Of a stretch of 50,781 nucleotides of DNA, positions 1-8,819 are shown one piece after another. The translations under genes and the position numbers were made by a program. The notes beneath the pieces were generated by a model, which did not search any database, had not been told where the DNA came from, and saw nothing but the letters and a program-made list of their open reading frames with translations. Location: contig JAAYIK010000024.1 in the NCBI GenBank assembly GCA_012523465.1, positions 1 to 50,781 on the forward strand. The letters are read 5' to 3'. Source of the stretch: Lysobacteraceae bacterium (GTDB lineage Bacteria; Pseudomonadota; Gammaproteobacteria; Nitrococcales; AK92). Positions within the stretch are counted from its first letter, which is position 1. Each line of letters starts with the position of its first letter.

Positions 1-156
1 ATCCGGTCGGGAACCGGCCGATGCGTGGAGGACTGTAAGACCGGCAAACCTTCCGGGTGAACCGGCACGTCCGGCGAAGCGCGAAACTCACGCCATAGCC
101 TGAAAGGCTTGGCGGGAGTAGTTCATCACTCTCGCTGCAAGCTGTGACGGCAATAG
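1..156. other. unassigned stretch with several hairpins
   Basis: No gene is recognised here. An open frame at 2-103 gives 33 Pro/Arg/Ala-rich residues and a stop, and could be the tail of a gene that starts outside the window. The stretch has several CCGG-type inverted repeats and a clear hairpin at about 91-114 (CGCC..AGCC, TGAA loop, AGGCT..GGCG). It could be a structured leader or a small RNA, but it matches no RNA family I can recall. Confidence 0.25.
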
Positions 157-186
157 AAAAACGAAAGGGGCTAGCAGCCCCTTTCG
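157..186 (-). terminator. intrinsic terminator of the porin gene
   Basis: A perfect 11-bp stem (162-172 with 176-186) has a 3-nt loop. Read on the minus strand it is followed by a run of five T. It lies just downstream of the porin stop codon. Confidence 0.85.
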
Positions 187-207
187 CCATGCCGGCTGTC
201 GCTTCCG

Positions 208-1257
208 TCAGAAGTTGTAGATGAAGCCGACGCCGAAAGCCTGCGTGTCCTCGCCGGCGGTGCCAGCGCCCAGGGCATCGCTGATACCGTCGGCATACGG
301 CCGCAGCTTCTGATTGTCGTCGTTGGAGAGGCGCGAATAGGCAACGTAGGTGGTGAAGTTCTTGTTCAGCTTGTAGTCCACGCCCAGCGCGATCATGTTG
401 GCATCGCTCTCCTGGGCATCGTGGTCGAGCAGGTAGAACTGTCCCTTCAGCACCGCCTTGCCAAGGGTGTAGGCAGCGCCCAGGCCGTAGGCGGCAGCGT
501 CGTCGCCGTTGGCGGTGATGTCACTGGCCTGTTGCGCCAGGCCGGTCAGCTTAAGGTTGCCGAGGGTGTAGGTAGCGCCCAGGCGGATGATGCTGGGCTC
601 CTTGCCATACTCGACGACATCCTCGCCATATACCTGATAGCCGAGGCCGAGGTAGAGTCCGTCGATGCCAGTGTAGTGCAGGGCGGCCATGTAGCTGTGA
701 TTGTCTGTCCCGTCCTCGGCCGACTCCGAATCCACGTTGGTGGAATAGGCCAGCTGCGCCTGGAGCCCCGACACCGTCGGCGTGGTGTATTGGATCATGT
801 TCTTCTGCCGCTCGTCGAAGCTCAAATTGTCGGGACCGAAGCGGAAACCGTAGCGGATGATGTTGCCGTTGTCCCCGACCCGGTCGCCGAACAGGTCCAC
901 CTTGCCGCCGATGTTCTTGACCGGGCTATCGAAATAACCGACCTGCAGGGCGCCGAAGGCACCGCGCACACCGGCAAAGGTGTTGCGGGAGGCCAGCTCG
1001 CCGTCTTTCCCATGGTCGGCGTCGAATCCGGCCTCCAGCTGATAAAACGCCTCCAGCTCCTCGCTCAGCTCCAGCGAGCCGCGGATGCCGATGCGGCTGG
1101 AATTGTTGGACAGGTTCTGCACGCTGTCGTCGCCGTTGTCCATGTGGTTGCCCGACAGGTGGAAGCGGCCATAGATCTGGGGGCCAGTGACCTGGGCAGA
1201 CACGGCAGCGGGCAGCGCCAGAGCGGCAGCGACGGCCAAAGCAGTCAGTTTACGCAT
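208..1257 (-). CDS. outer-membrane porin (Gram-negative porin family)
   Basis: A 349-residue trimeric-type porin for diffusion of small hydrophilic solutes across the outer membrane. The ATG at 1257 is chosen because it directly begins a signal peptide (MRKLTALAVAAALALPAAVSA), with cleavage before QVTGPQIYGRF; a longer reading starts inside upstream noise. The mature part shows alternating beta-strand character, with typical motifs such as SSRIGIRGS, the NTFAGVRG.FG.LQVGYFDSP pattern and the family ending FGVGFIYNF with terminal Phe. It is a single-gene unit with its own terminator, divergent from a GST gene across about 200 bp. Substrate specificity cannot be read from the sequence. Confidence 0.9.
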   Translation of the reverse strand: MRKLTALAVAAALALPAAVSAQVTGPQIYGRFHLSGNHMDNGDDSVQNLSNNSSRIGIRGSLELSEELEAFYQLEAGFDADHGKDGELASRNTFAGVRGAFGALQVGYFDSPVKNIGGKVDLFGDRVGDNGNIIRYGFRFGPDNLSFDERQKNMIQYTTPTVSGLQAQLAYSTNVDSESAEDGTDNHSYMAALHYTGIDGLYLGLGYQVYGEDVVEYGKEPSIIRLGATYTLGNLKLTGLAQQASDITANGDDAAAYGLGAAYTLGKAVLKGQFYLLDHDAQESDANMIALGVDYKLNKNFTTYVAYSRLSNDDNQKLRPYADGISDALGAGTAGEDTQAFGVGFIYNF

Positions 1258-1460
1258 GTTAGTTTCCTTGATCCCAATCCCATTGAGGTGAGAAGCGGAA
1301 TGCCTCAGCCGCCCCCTCGGCGGCTGGAGCCAAGCATGCGAGCCCAATGTTTCGGCCTCGGGTCAGTTTGGTTACGGAACGGTGACAGTCGTCACGGCGT
1401 CGCGCGGCGTGCGCCAAGCCTGGCCGCCGACCAGAGGATTCGCAGCAAGGGGAAACAGCC

Positions 1461-2174
1461 ATGCGCTACAAGCTGTATTACTGGCCCTCGATCCAGGGCC
1501 GCGGCGAGTTCATTCGGCTGGCGCTGGAAGAAGCCGGCGCCGACTACGAGGACGTGGCCCGGGAATCCGGTCCCGGCAAAGGCGTCCAGGCCCTACTCGC
1601 GCTTATGGAAGGCGCGGCTCGACCTCCCTTTGCGCCGCCCTTTCTGCGCGCGGGCGAGGTCCTGCTGGGCCAGAGCGCCAACATCCTGCTCTTCCTCGGC
1701 CACCGCCTGGGACTGGCCCCGCAGGACGAGCCCGGCCGCCTCTGGGCCCACCAGCTGCAGCTCACCATCGCCGACTTCGTGGCCGAGGCGCATAACGTCC
1801 ACCATCCCGTCTCGGCCGAGCTGTACTACGAGGAGCAGCGAGACGAGGCGCAGCGCGCGGCGGAGCGCTTTCTTGCCCACCGCCTGCCCAGGTTCATGGG
1901 CTACTTCGAACGCGTGCTGCAGGCAGCCGGCGGCACCTATGCGCTGGGCTGGCAATTGAGCTATGTGGATCTGTCGCTATTCCAGCTCGTCACGGGCTTG
2001 CGTTACGCCTTTCCCAACACCATGGCGAGGCTGGAGAGCGCTTGGCCTGCGCTCATCGCGCTGCACGACCGGATCGCCATGCGGCCCAACATCGCCGCCT
2101 ATCTGCGCTCGCCGCGGCGGATTCCGTTCAACCAGGAGGGAATCTTCCGCCACTATCCGGAGCTGGACCGCTAG
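1461..2174 (+). CDS. glutathione S-transferase family protein
   Basis: A 237-residue cytosolic protein. The N-terminal thioredoxin-like domain (residues 1-80) opens KLYYWPSIQGRGEFIRLAL, the Sigma/Pi-type signature with a catalytic Tyr at position 6 or 7 and the RGRGE..R segment; an SAN motif for the glutathione gamma-glutamyl group is seen at QSANILLFLG. The all-helical C-terminal domain (about 90-210) contains YVDLSLFQLV, the conserved N-capping Asp region. It probably conjugates or reduces electrophiles with glutathione. It is divergent from the porin and convergent with the type I secretion operon. The physiological substrate is unknown. Confidence 0.85.
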   Translation: MRYKLYYWPSIQGRGEFIRLALEEAGADYEDVARESGPGKGVQALLALMEGAARPPFAPPFLRAGEVLLGQSANILLFLGHRLGLAPQDEPGRLWAHQLQLTIADFVAEAHNVHHPVSAELYYEEQRDEAQRAAERFLAHRLPRFMGYFERVLQAAGGTYALGWQLSYVDLSLFQLVTGLRYAFPNTMARLESAWPALIALHDRIAMRPNIAAYLRSPRRIPFNQEGIFRHYPELDR

Positions 2175-2279
2175 CAGCCGGCAAGACCGCATGCCCGGCC
2201 ACCGCCGGCCCCGGGCAACCCGCCACCGGGTAGCTGACCGAGGAAGGCTGACGGCCCGGCTGCCGCGGCGTGGTCTTTC

Positions 2280-3470
2280 TCAATACAGCCGCGCCTTGAT
2301 GATGGGCTTGAGCAGATAGCTCAGCACAGTGCGCTTGCCGGTGCGGATGTCGACCTGGGCGACCATGCCGGGCCGGATCGGCAAGGTTTCCCCCTTGTGC
2401 TCCAGGTAGTTGCGCTCAGTGCGGATCAGAACCAGGTAGAAGGACTCCCTGCCGCGGGCCGTATCCGCCTCGATGGTGTCGGCGCTAATCTGCTCCACCA
2501 GGCCATCAAGGTCGCCGTAGATGGTGTAGTCGTAGGCAGTGATCTTGACGCTGGCCGGCATGCCAGGGGCGACGAAGGCGACGTCCTGCGGCCGCACCCG
2601 GGTCTCGATGAGCAGCTGGTCCTCGATCGGAGTAATCTCCATGATGGGCTCGCCGGGCTGGACCAAGCCGCCCACCGTGGTAACCAGAATGTTGTTGACC
2701 AGTCCCCGGACCGGCGAGCGGATCTCGGTGCGCGACAGCTGGTCGGCGCGCTGGGCGAGCGTCTGCTCCAGCGCTTTCAGCTCGGCCTGAGTGGCGGAAA
2801 GCTCGGCAAAGGCCTCTTGCACATAGGCGTTGCGCAGCTCCGCCAGCCGCACGGACAGGCTGGCGATGCTCTGGCGCAGCCTGAGTTCTTCCATCTCGCT
2901 CACCGAGCGGCGCGCCACCAGCGGCTGCATCAGCTCCAGCTGCCGCCGCAGCAGGGCCAGCTCCTCGTTGATCAGACGCTCGGCCTCGAGCAGTCGGCTG
3001 CGGCGGGCGCGAAACAGCTGCTGCTCGGTCTCCGCCAGCTCGCCGTCGGGGTCGATATCGGGCGGGAACTCGATCCGGTCCTGCTCCCCCACCTCGGCCT
3101 CGAGGCGGGCGATGGCAGCGCGCAGCCCGGCCACGCGGCCCTTGGCCTCGAGATAGGCGGCGCGGAAGCGGGTGTCGTCGAGGCGGACCAGCGGCTGTCC
3201 CACCTCCACACTGGCGCCGCGCGCCACCAGCAGCTCGGCCAGTATGCCGCCCTCCAGGCTCTGGATGGTCTGCAGGCGGCTGAGCGGCACCACCCGGCCC
3301 TCGCCGCGGGTCACCTCGTCGATCTCGGCCCAGGCGGCCCAGGCGACAAACAGCACCAGGGCCAGCAGGCTCACCCAGAGCACCGCGTGGCTCGCTGGCC
3401 GGGGACGCGCGAGCCGCACGTCGCCCAGCTCCCGCAGGATTCGCTCTTGCCGACGCTCCCCGCTAGGCAT
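2280..3470 (-). CDS. type I secretion periplasmic adaptor (HlyD/LapC family)
   Basis: A 396-residue membrane-fusion protein that links the inner-membrane ABC exporter to the TolC-type channel. It has a short cytoplasmic N-terminus, one membrane segment (about 30-48, WVSLLALVLFVAWAAWAEID), a lipoyl-like half-motif (GRVVPLSRLQTIQSLEGG), a long coiled coil (about 110-230) rich in Arg, Glu and Leu, the second lipoyl half (IRSPVRGLVNNI) and a beta-barrel end with the family motif MVAQVDIRTGKRTVLSYLLKP. It overlaps the ABC gene by 8 bp and is the last gene of the adhesin secretion operon, so translational coupling is likely. Confidence 0.93.
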   Translation of the reverse strand: MPSGERRQERILRELGDVRLARPRPASHAVLWVSLLALVLFVAWAAWAEIDEVTRGEGRVVPLSRLQTIQSLEGGILAELLVARGASVEVGQPLVRLDDTRFRAAYLEAKGRVAGLRAAIARLEAEVGEQDRIEFPPDIDPDGELAETEQQLFRARRSRLLEAERLINEELALLRRQLELMQPLVARRSVSEMEELRLRQSIASLSVRLAELRNAYVQEAFAELSATQAELKALEQTLAQRADQLSRTEIRSPVRGLVNNILVTTVGGLVQPGEPIMEITPIEDQLLIETRVRPQDVAFVAPGMPASVKITAYDYTIYGDLDGLVEQISADTIEADTARGRESFYLVLIRTERNYLEHKGETLPIRPGMVAQVDIRTGKRTVLSYLLKPIIKARLY

Positions 3471-5625
3471 TCGAGGCAGCTCCCTGGCGGACCGCGCTGC
3501 GCGACGGCACCTTGACCCGGTTGCCGCTCACCACGCGCGCGGTAGGCCCGTCCAGCACCAGGCCACCGTCATGCAGCACGACGGCGCGCTCGGTCAAAGA
3601 CAGCAGCGTGGTCTTGTGGGTGGACAGCACCAGGGTGCGGCCGGCGAGCCAGCCACGCAGGAACTCCACGACCCGCTGCTCGTTGGCCTGGTCGAAGGCC
3701 GCGGTCGGCTCGTCCAGCAGCACGATGCGAGGGTCCTGCAGCAGCAGGCGGGCCAGGCCGATGGCCTGGCGCTGGCCACCGGAGACGCTGCCGCTGCCCT
3801 GGATGGGCATGTCCAGGCCCTGCGGATGGCGGCGAACGAAGCGGCCGAGGCCCACCGCCTGCAGCGCTTCCAGGAGCTCGTCGTCGTCGTGTGCTGCGCC
3901 GTCCAGCAGCAGGTTGTCGCGCAGCGTGCCGTAAAAAAGCGCGATGTCCTGCGGCAAATAGCCGATGGCGCGGCGACGGGCGGCCGGCTCGATCTGGGCG
4001 ATGTTCACCTCGTCGAGCAGCACGCTGCCGGCGCTGGGTTCGGTGAAGCCGGCCAGCAGCCGCAGCAGGCTGGACTTGCCGGCACCGTTGCTGCCGAGCA
4101 GCGCGACGCGCTCGCCAGGCTCGATGACGAGCAGCGGAATCTGCAGCGCCGGCGGCCCATCCTCGCCGTAGCGCAGGATGACATCCTCCAGACGATAATG
4201 GCCACGCAGCGTGGGCGTGCGGACGAAGGCGCGCTCCGCGGACCGCTCCACCGGCGCCTTCATGAGCTGGTCCAGCCCCTCCAGCGCCACCTTGACGTGC
4301 TGCCACCGGGCGAGCATCCCCGCCACCTGCATCATCGGCGCCATCACCCGCGACGAGAGAATGCTGCAGGCGATGAGGGCACCGACCGTCATCTCCCCGG
4401 CGCCAATCCGGTAGACGCCCACGATCACCACCGCCACGTAGCCGAGCTGCTGCACCATGGCGGCGCCGTAGCCGAGCAGCGACGACAGTCGGCGCAAACG
4501 CACGCTGGCGTCGGCGAGGTTCGCGGAGAGCTGCTCCCACAGCCGCAGGCTGCGCCCCTCGGCACGGGTGGCCTTAACCGTCTCCAGATTGTCGATAGAC
4601 TCCAGCAGCACGCCCTGGCGCACGGCACCCTCGCGCAGGCTCTGTCGCGACAGCCGCGCCAGATGCCCCTGCGCCAGCACGCCGGGCAGCACGATGAGGC
4701 ATGCCGCGGGCAGTGGCACCCAGGCCACCGGGCCGCCGATGTAGGCGATCACACCGAGGAAGAGGAGCATGAACGGCATGTCGCTGACGGCGCCAATGGT
4801 GGACGAGGTGAAGAACTCACGAACCGACTCGAACTCGCGGATCTGGCTGCTGAAGGCGCCGGTGGAGCCTGGCTTGGCGGAGAGCCTGAGCTGCAGCACG
4901 CGCTCAAAGAGCAGGCTCGAGAGCTGCAGGTCCAGGGCCTTGCCAGTGGCATCGAGCAGGTGCGCGCGCACCGAGCGCAGTACGAACTCGAGCACCACCG
5001 CCAACGCCACGCCACTGGCGAGGATCCACAGGGTGTCATGGGCGCCAGTCGGCACCACGCGGTCGTAGACCTGCATGGCGAAGATGGCGGTGGAGATCGC
5101 CAGCACGTTAGCGACCAGTGCCGCGATACCCGTTTCCAGCCAGGTCCGCCAGTGCCGCTTGAGCGGTCCCTTGAGCCAGTGCTCTCCCAGCTCGCGGGCA
5201 AAATCCCCGGCCCGCCGGTCGGCCTCATAGGCCGGGCGGGCCACCACTGCCATGCCGGCGTAGCTTGCCGCGAGCTCCTCCCGGCGCATGCGCCGGGCGC
5301 CGCTGCCGCTTTCAGGCAGCAGCACCACGGCCTCGTCGCCATCCCACTCCACGAGCACCACCGTGCCGCCGTCCTCGAGAAGCAGCAGCACGGGTAACAA
5401 GCGCGCGCCCAGGCGCTCCAGCGACAGGGCGAGCACCCTCCCCTCTACCCGCGCCCGGCGCAGCGCCCGTGGCACCAGGTCGAGCGGCAGTCGGCCCTGC
5501 TCCAGGGCGAAACCGTAACCCAGCTCGTCGACGCTGGTGTCGGCGCCGAGCTGGCGACACAGCAGCGCCAGCCCTTCCCGCAGCGGGTCGGAGCGCCCGG
5601 CCGCGTTCACGGCGACACTAGCCAT
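3463..5625 (-). CDS. type I secretion ABC transporter (LapB/LssB-like)
   Basis: A 720-residue exporter. Residues 1-130 form a degenerate C39-peptidase-like domain without a convincing catalytic Cys, as in transporters of large adhesins that keep their N-terminus. A transmembrane domain follows (about 160-440, with LETGIAALVANVLAISTAIF and later helices). The nucleotide-binding domain has Walker A GSNGAGKSS, Q-loop GYLPQDIALF, signature VSGGQRQ, Walker B RIVLLDEPTAA and the H-loop STHK. It energises export of the adhesin encoded upstream. It overlaps both neighbours by 8 bp, and the operon order adhesin, TolC, ABC, HlyD supports a dedicated system. Confidence 0.93.
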   Translation of the reverse strand: MASVAVNAAGRSDPLREGLALLCRQLGADTSVDELGYGFALEQGRLPLDLVPRALRRARVEGRVLALSLERLGARLLPVLLLLEDGGTVVLVEWDGDEAVVLLPESGSGARRMRREELAASYAGMAVVARPAYEADRRAGDFARELGEHWLKGPLKRHWRTWLETGIAALVANVLAISTAIFAMQVYDRVVPTGAHDTLWILASGVALAVVLEFVLRSVRAHLLDATGKALDLQLSSLLFERVLQLRLSAKPGSTGAFSSQIREFESVREFFTSSTIGAVSDMPFMLLFLGVIAYIGGPVAWVPLPAACLIVLPGVLAQGHLARLSRQSLREGAVRQGVLLESIDNLETVKATRAEGRSLRLWEQLSANLADASVRLRRLSSLLGYGAAMVQQLGYVAVVIVGVYRIGAGEMTVGALIACSILSSRVMAPMMQVAGMLARWQHVKVALEGLDQLMKAPVERSAERAFVRTPTLRGHYRLEDVILRYGEDGPPALQIPLLVIEPGERVALLGSNGAGKSSLLRLLAGFTEPSAGSVLLDEVNIAQIEPAARRRAIGYLPQDIALFYGTLRDNLLLDGAAHDDDELLEALQAVGLGRFVRRHPQGLDMPIQGSGSVSGGQRQAIGLARLLLQDPRIVLLDEPTAAFDQANEQRVVEFLRGWLAGRTLVLSTHKTTLLSLTERAVVLHDGGLVLDGPTARVVSGNRVKVPSRSAVRQGAASNA

Positions 5626-6910
5626 CGACGCCTCCGTCGGAACTGCCGCCGGTGGGCCCTAGCAGCTCGCCCAGCCGGCCGAGCCGGCTCGCGGCCCGGA
5701 ACTCGACGCGGATGCGGCTGCTCTCGAGGTCGGCGCGCAGCCGCTCGGCTTCGAACAGCTCGCGCTGCACCGGCAAGAGATCGTCGATGCTGCGCATGCC
5801 GATTTCGAACTGCTCTCGATACGCTGCCGCCACTTCTCGGGCGGCAGCGAGCTGCTCCGTCAGCGTCTGCAGCCGCCAGTCCAGCACCTCGGCCTGCTCC
5901 GTCCAGGACAGCAGCTCCCGGCGCAGCGCGCGGCGGGCATCCTGCACGTTGAAGCCAGCGGCTTCAATGCGCCGGCTGGCCGCATCCACCCGGCGCAAGC
6001 TGGACAGCCCCTGGAAGGCATCCAAACGCAGGCGCAGGGCAATGACTGCGTCTTCCTCCATCCGCCTGCCGATCTCACGCCGCAGCAACGAGCCTTCGAG
6101 GCGGAGCTGCGGCCTGAGCGCAGCGCGCGCCTCGGCGCGCTCGGCCTGCGCGACGTCCACCGCTGCCTGCGCCTGCAGCAGGAACGGCGCCTCGCTCACT
6201 GCCGCCTCCAGGGCCTGCGGCGTGCGCAGGCCAGCGGTGACGCCCCCTTTCTGCGGCCAGTCCAGCCCCTGCGGCTCCTGGCCGACCAGCTCACGGAACT
6301 GAGCGCGGGCATCCAGCAGCGCTCCCAGCTCCACCGCCCGCTGCTCCCGCGCCCGCGCCAGCTCCAGCACCGCCCGCTCGGCCTCGCCGCGGTCGGCGTA
6401 GCCGCGCGCCACGCGCTCCCCACCGTGAGCGGCTAGCTCGACCACGCGTCCGATGTGGCGCTCCACCGCCGCCACCCGCGCCTCGAACAACAGCACGTCC
6501 AGATAGGCCTCGACGATGTCGAGCGCTGCCTGCTCGGCGGCCGCCTTGAGCGCATGCAGCCGCTGCCGCTCCACGGCCGAGGCACGCTCGACCCGCGAGC
6601 GCACCCGTCCCCAGTCGTAGAGCATGAGGCTGGCCGTTACCTCGTAGCCGAGCTCGCCCCACAGCGCGTTCTCCGGCCCGGCGGCGGCCTGTACGGTCGG
6701 CCAGTAACCATCGCGGGCGATGCCGGTCTCGGTGCGCGCCGCCGCCAGCTCCGCCCGCGCGGCTGCCACCGCGAGATGGAAGGCCAGCCCCTGGCGCACC
6801 GCCTCGGCGAGGCCCAGGGCCTTGGCCGGCGCCGCCAGTAACATCGCGAGCGCCGTTGCCAGCCAGAGGCAAGCCGAGCGGCGCACGCCGGGGATGCGGA
6901 ACCTGCTCAC
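5618..6910 (-). CDS. TolC-family outer-membrane channel of the type I system
   Basis: A 430-residue protein with an N-terminal signal peptide (about 1-32, ACLWLATALAMLLAAPAKA) and two Ala/Glu/Arg-rich helical repeats typical of outer-membrane efflux proteins (LGLAEAVRQGLAFHLAVAAA near the start; IGMRSIDDLLPVQRELFEAE near residue 380). It should form the trimeric exit duct of the secretion machine. The start ATG overlaps the stop of the adhesin frame (ATGA), and the end overlaps the ABC gene by 8 bp, so all are one operon. It closely follows the LapE/AggA organisation. Confidence 0.9.
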   Translation of the reverse strand: MSRFRIPGVRRSACLWLATALAMLLAAPAKALGLAEAVRQGLAFHLAVAAARAELAAARTETGIARDGYWPTVQAAAGPENALWGELGYEVTASLMLYDWGRVRSRVERASAVERQRLHALKAAAEQAALDIVEAYLDVLLFEARVAAVERHIGRVVELAAHGGERVARGYADRGEAERAVLELARAREQRAVELGALLDARAQFRELVGQEPQGLDWPQKGGVTAGLRTPQALEAAVSEAPFLLQAQAAVDVAQAERAEARAALRPQLRLEGSLLRREIGRRMEEDAVIALRLRLDAFQGLSSLRRVDAASRRIEAAGFNVQDARRALRRELLSWTEQAEVLDWRLQTLTEQLAAAREVAAAYREQFEIGMRSIDDLLPVQRELFEAERLRADLESSRIRVEFRAASRLGRLGELLGPTGGSSDGGVDG

Positions 6911-7644
6911 AGCGCCTCCGCATGGACATCGGGCGGCAGCGCCAGGTCGTCTTGCAGCGGCAAGGCATGTCCCAGGTCCATGAGCGGAACGGCTGCGGCC
7001 GGCGGTGCATCCATGCCGGACGCCGGGACATCGCCGCCCCCGCCGTCGTACGCGAAGCTCAGCACGAAGCTCCCGTCGTCGAGCAGGACGGAAGCCTCGT
7101 CTTCGTGCGCCGGCCGCTCGCTGCCCTCGCTTCCCTGCGGCGCGCCCCCGTCGACAGCGCCGACGATTTGGATGTCAAGGGTCGCCTGGGCTGCGTTGGT
7201 GCCGTCGCTGATGGTGTAGGTGAAGGAGTCGGTCTTGCCGACCGCCTCGGCACTCCCGTAAGCGGTGTAGCTGTAGTTACCTTCGACGTCGATTTCGAGC
7301 TCGCCATAGCGGCCGGCTATCTTGACCGAGCCTGCCGCGGGAACCGCCACGCTTTCGCCGTTGGCGTTCCTGACTTCCTGCACCAGGGTGCCGGGCACGA
7401 TCGTATCGGCGCCGGTACCGCCCGTGATGACGTTGCCGGTTTCGACGACGTGCGGAAAGCTGTACTCGGTCACCGTGGTGGTGATGCTGGTGCTCTCCAA
7501 CAGATCCAGGGTATTGCTGAGCAGGTTGTTGGCCAGCATATCCGTCAGCCTGTCCAGCAAGCTGAGCAGGCCCAACCCTTCCAGAACGTCAGCCAGCCCG
7601 TCCACCAGCGCCCCCACCCCGAGACCGTTGAGGGTGTTCAGCAG

Positions 7645-7652
7645 CCCCCCCC
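7645..7652 (-). repeat. poly-G tract (8 G) at the adhesin frameshift
   Basis: There are eight consecutive C on the plus strand, G on the coding strand. With eight, the frame from upstream ends at 7589. With seven, it joins the downstream frame and continues to 6907, restoring the C-terminal secretion region. Confidence 0.85.
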
Positions 7653-8819
7653 ACCAGCCCGCTCACTACCGGCGCCAACAGCCCGCCGAGCAAAGGCCCC
7701 AGGGCGGTGCGCACGACCTCATCGACGGTATCGAGCACCACCTTCTGGTTGTGCGGCCCCAGCACCACCCCGGCATCGCCCAGCTCCTTGAGGGAGATCC
7801 CGCCGCCGTCGGAATCGAGCAGGCTCCCCAACTTGCTCTTGTCGTTCCTGACCAGCACACTGTAGCTCCCCGGCCGCAGCCCGGTGAGCGTGGCGGTGAG
7901 GGTGTCGTTGCCGGTCAGACCGAGAATTTGCAGATTCGCCAGGCCGCTGCCGACCAAGGTACCCGGAGTGGCGCCGGCATAGACGAGATTGCCGTCCGCG
8001 TCGTACACCTCGACCCGATAGGCATCGGCCACGGCCAGCAGCGCCGTTTGGCGGATCTCGATGACGACATCGCCCACCTGGCCGTCGGCGATGACGAAGG
8101 ACGTCAGCGCATCGGGGCTGCCGCCGACGCCCTCGGCCAGACCGAGCACTTGCACGTCTTGCGCGCTGACCGACCTGGGGGCCTGCACGTCCGGCGCGCC
8201 CAGGTCGAGCAGATCGAGGTCGTGTCGGGCGGCGAGGTCGCTCACCGTTATCCGCTGCGGCAGCGCGCCTGCCGCGCCGGCATTGCCGGCCCGGTCGATC
8301 TGCCGCACCAGCACGTCGCCGATGTCATAGTCACCCGGCGGCAGCACGAAGCCACTGCCACTGCCGGCATGCCACGTCGCGCCGCCATCATGCGAATACT
8401 CCCAGTACGCGCCCGGCTCCAGGTCGCCCACGCTCACCGTGCCGACGCTGGTGATGCCGTCGCTATCAGCGCCAACGCCAATGCCGGTGTCCAGCGCCAG
8501 TTCCACCGCAGGCGGCGACGGGGGGACCAGATCCACGACGAACTCGACCGGAATCGAGGTCGGCGATTCCTGCTGCGCCTGATCGCGGATGAAGGCGACG
8601 ACGGCATAGGACTGACCGTGCCCCAGCAGCGACGCATCGATGTCGATAGACACGATCCGCGTTGCGCCCGGAGCAACGTCCTGCGGCTGCACCACGTACT
8701 CCAGCGGCACACCGACAGCGGCGCCGTTGCCATCGTGGATTGCCAGCACCACGGTGTCGCCCGCCGCCGTGCCTGCCGGCAGGGTCACCTTGGCTTCGAG
8801 CTTGCCGTCCTCGGCTTCC

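Noticed and set aside
1..156. c-di-GMP or glycine riboswitch
   Set aside because: Fragments such as GGCAAACC are present, but the conserved core of neither class follows.
3172..5397. 741-codon plus-strand frame opposite the ABC transporter
   Set aside because: Antisense shadow rich in His, Gln and Arg; the minus strand encodes all ABC transporter motifs.
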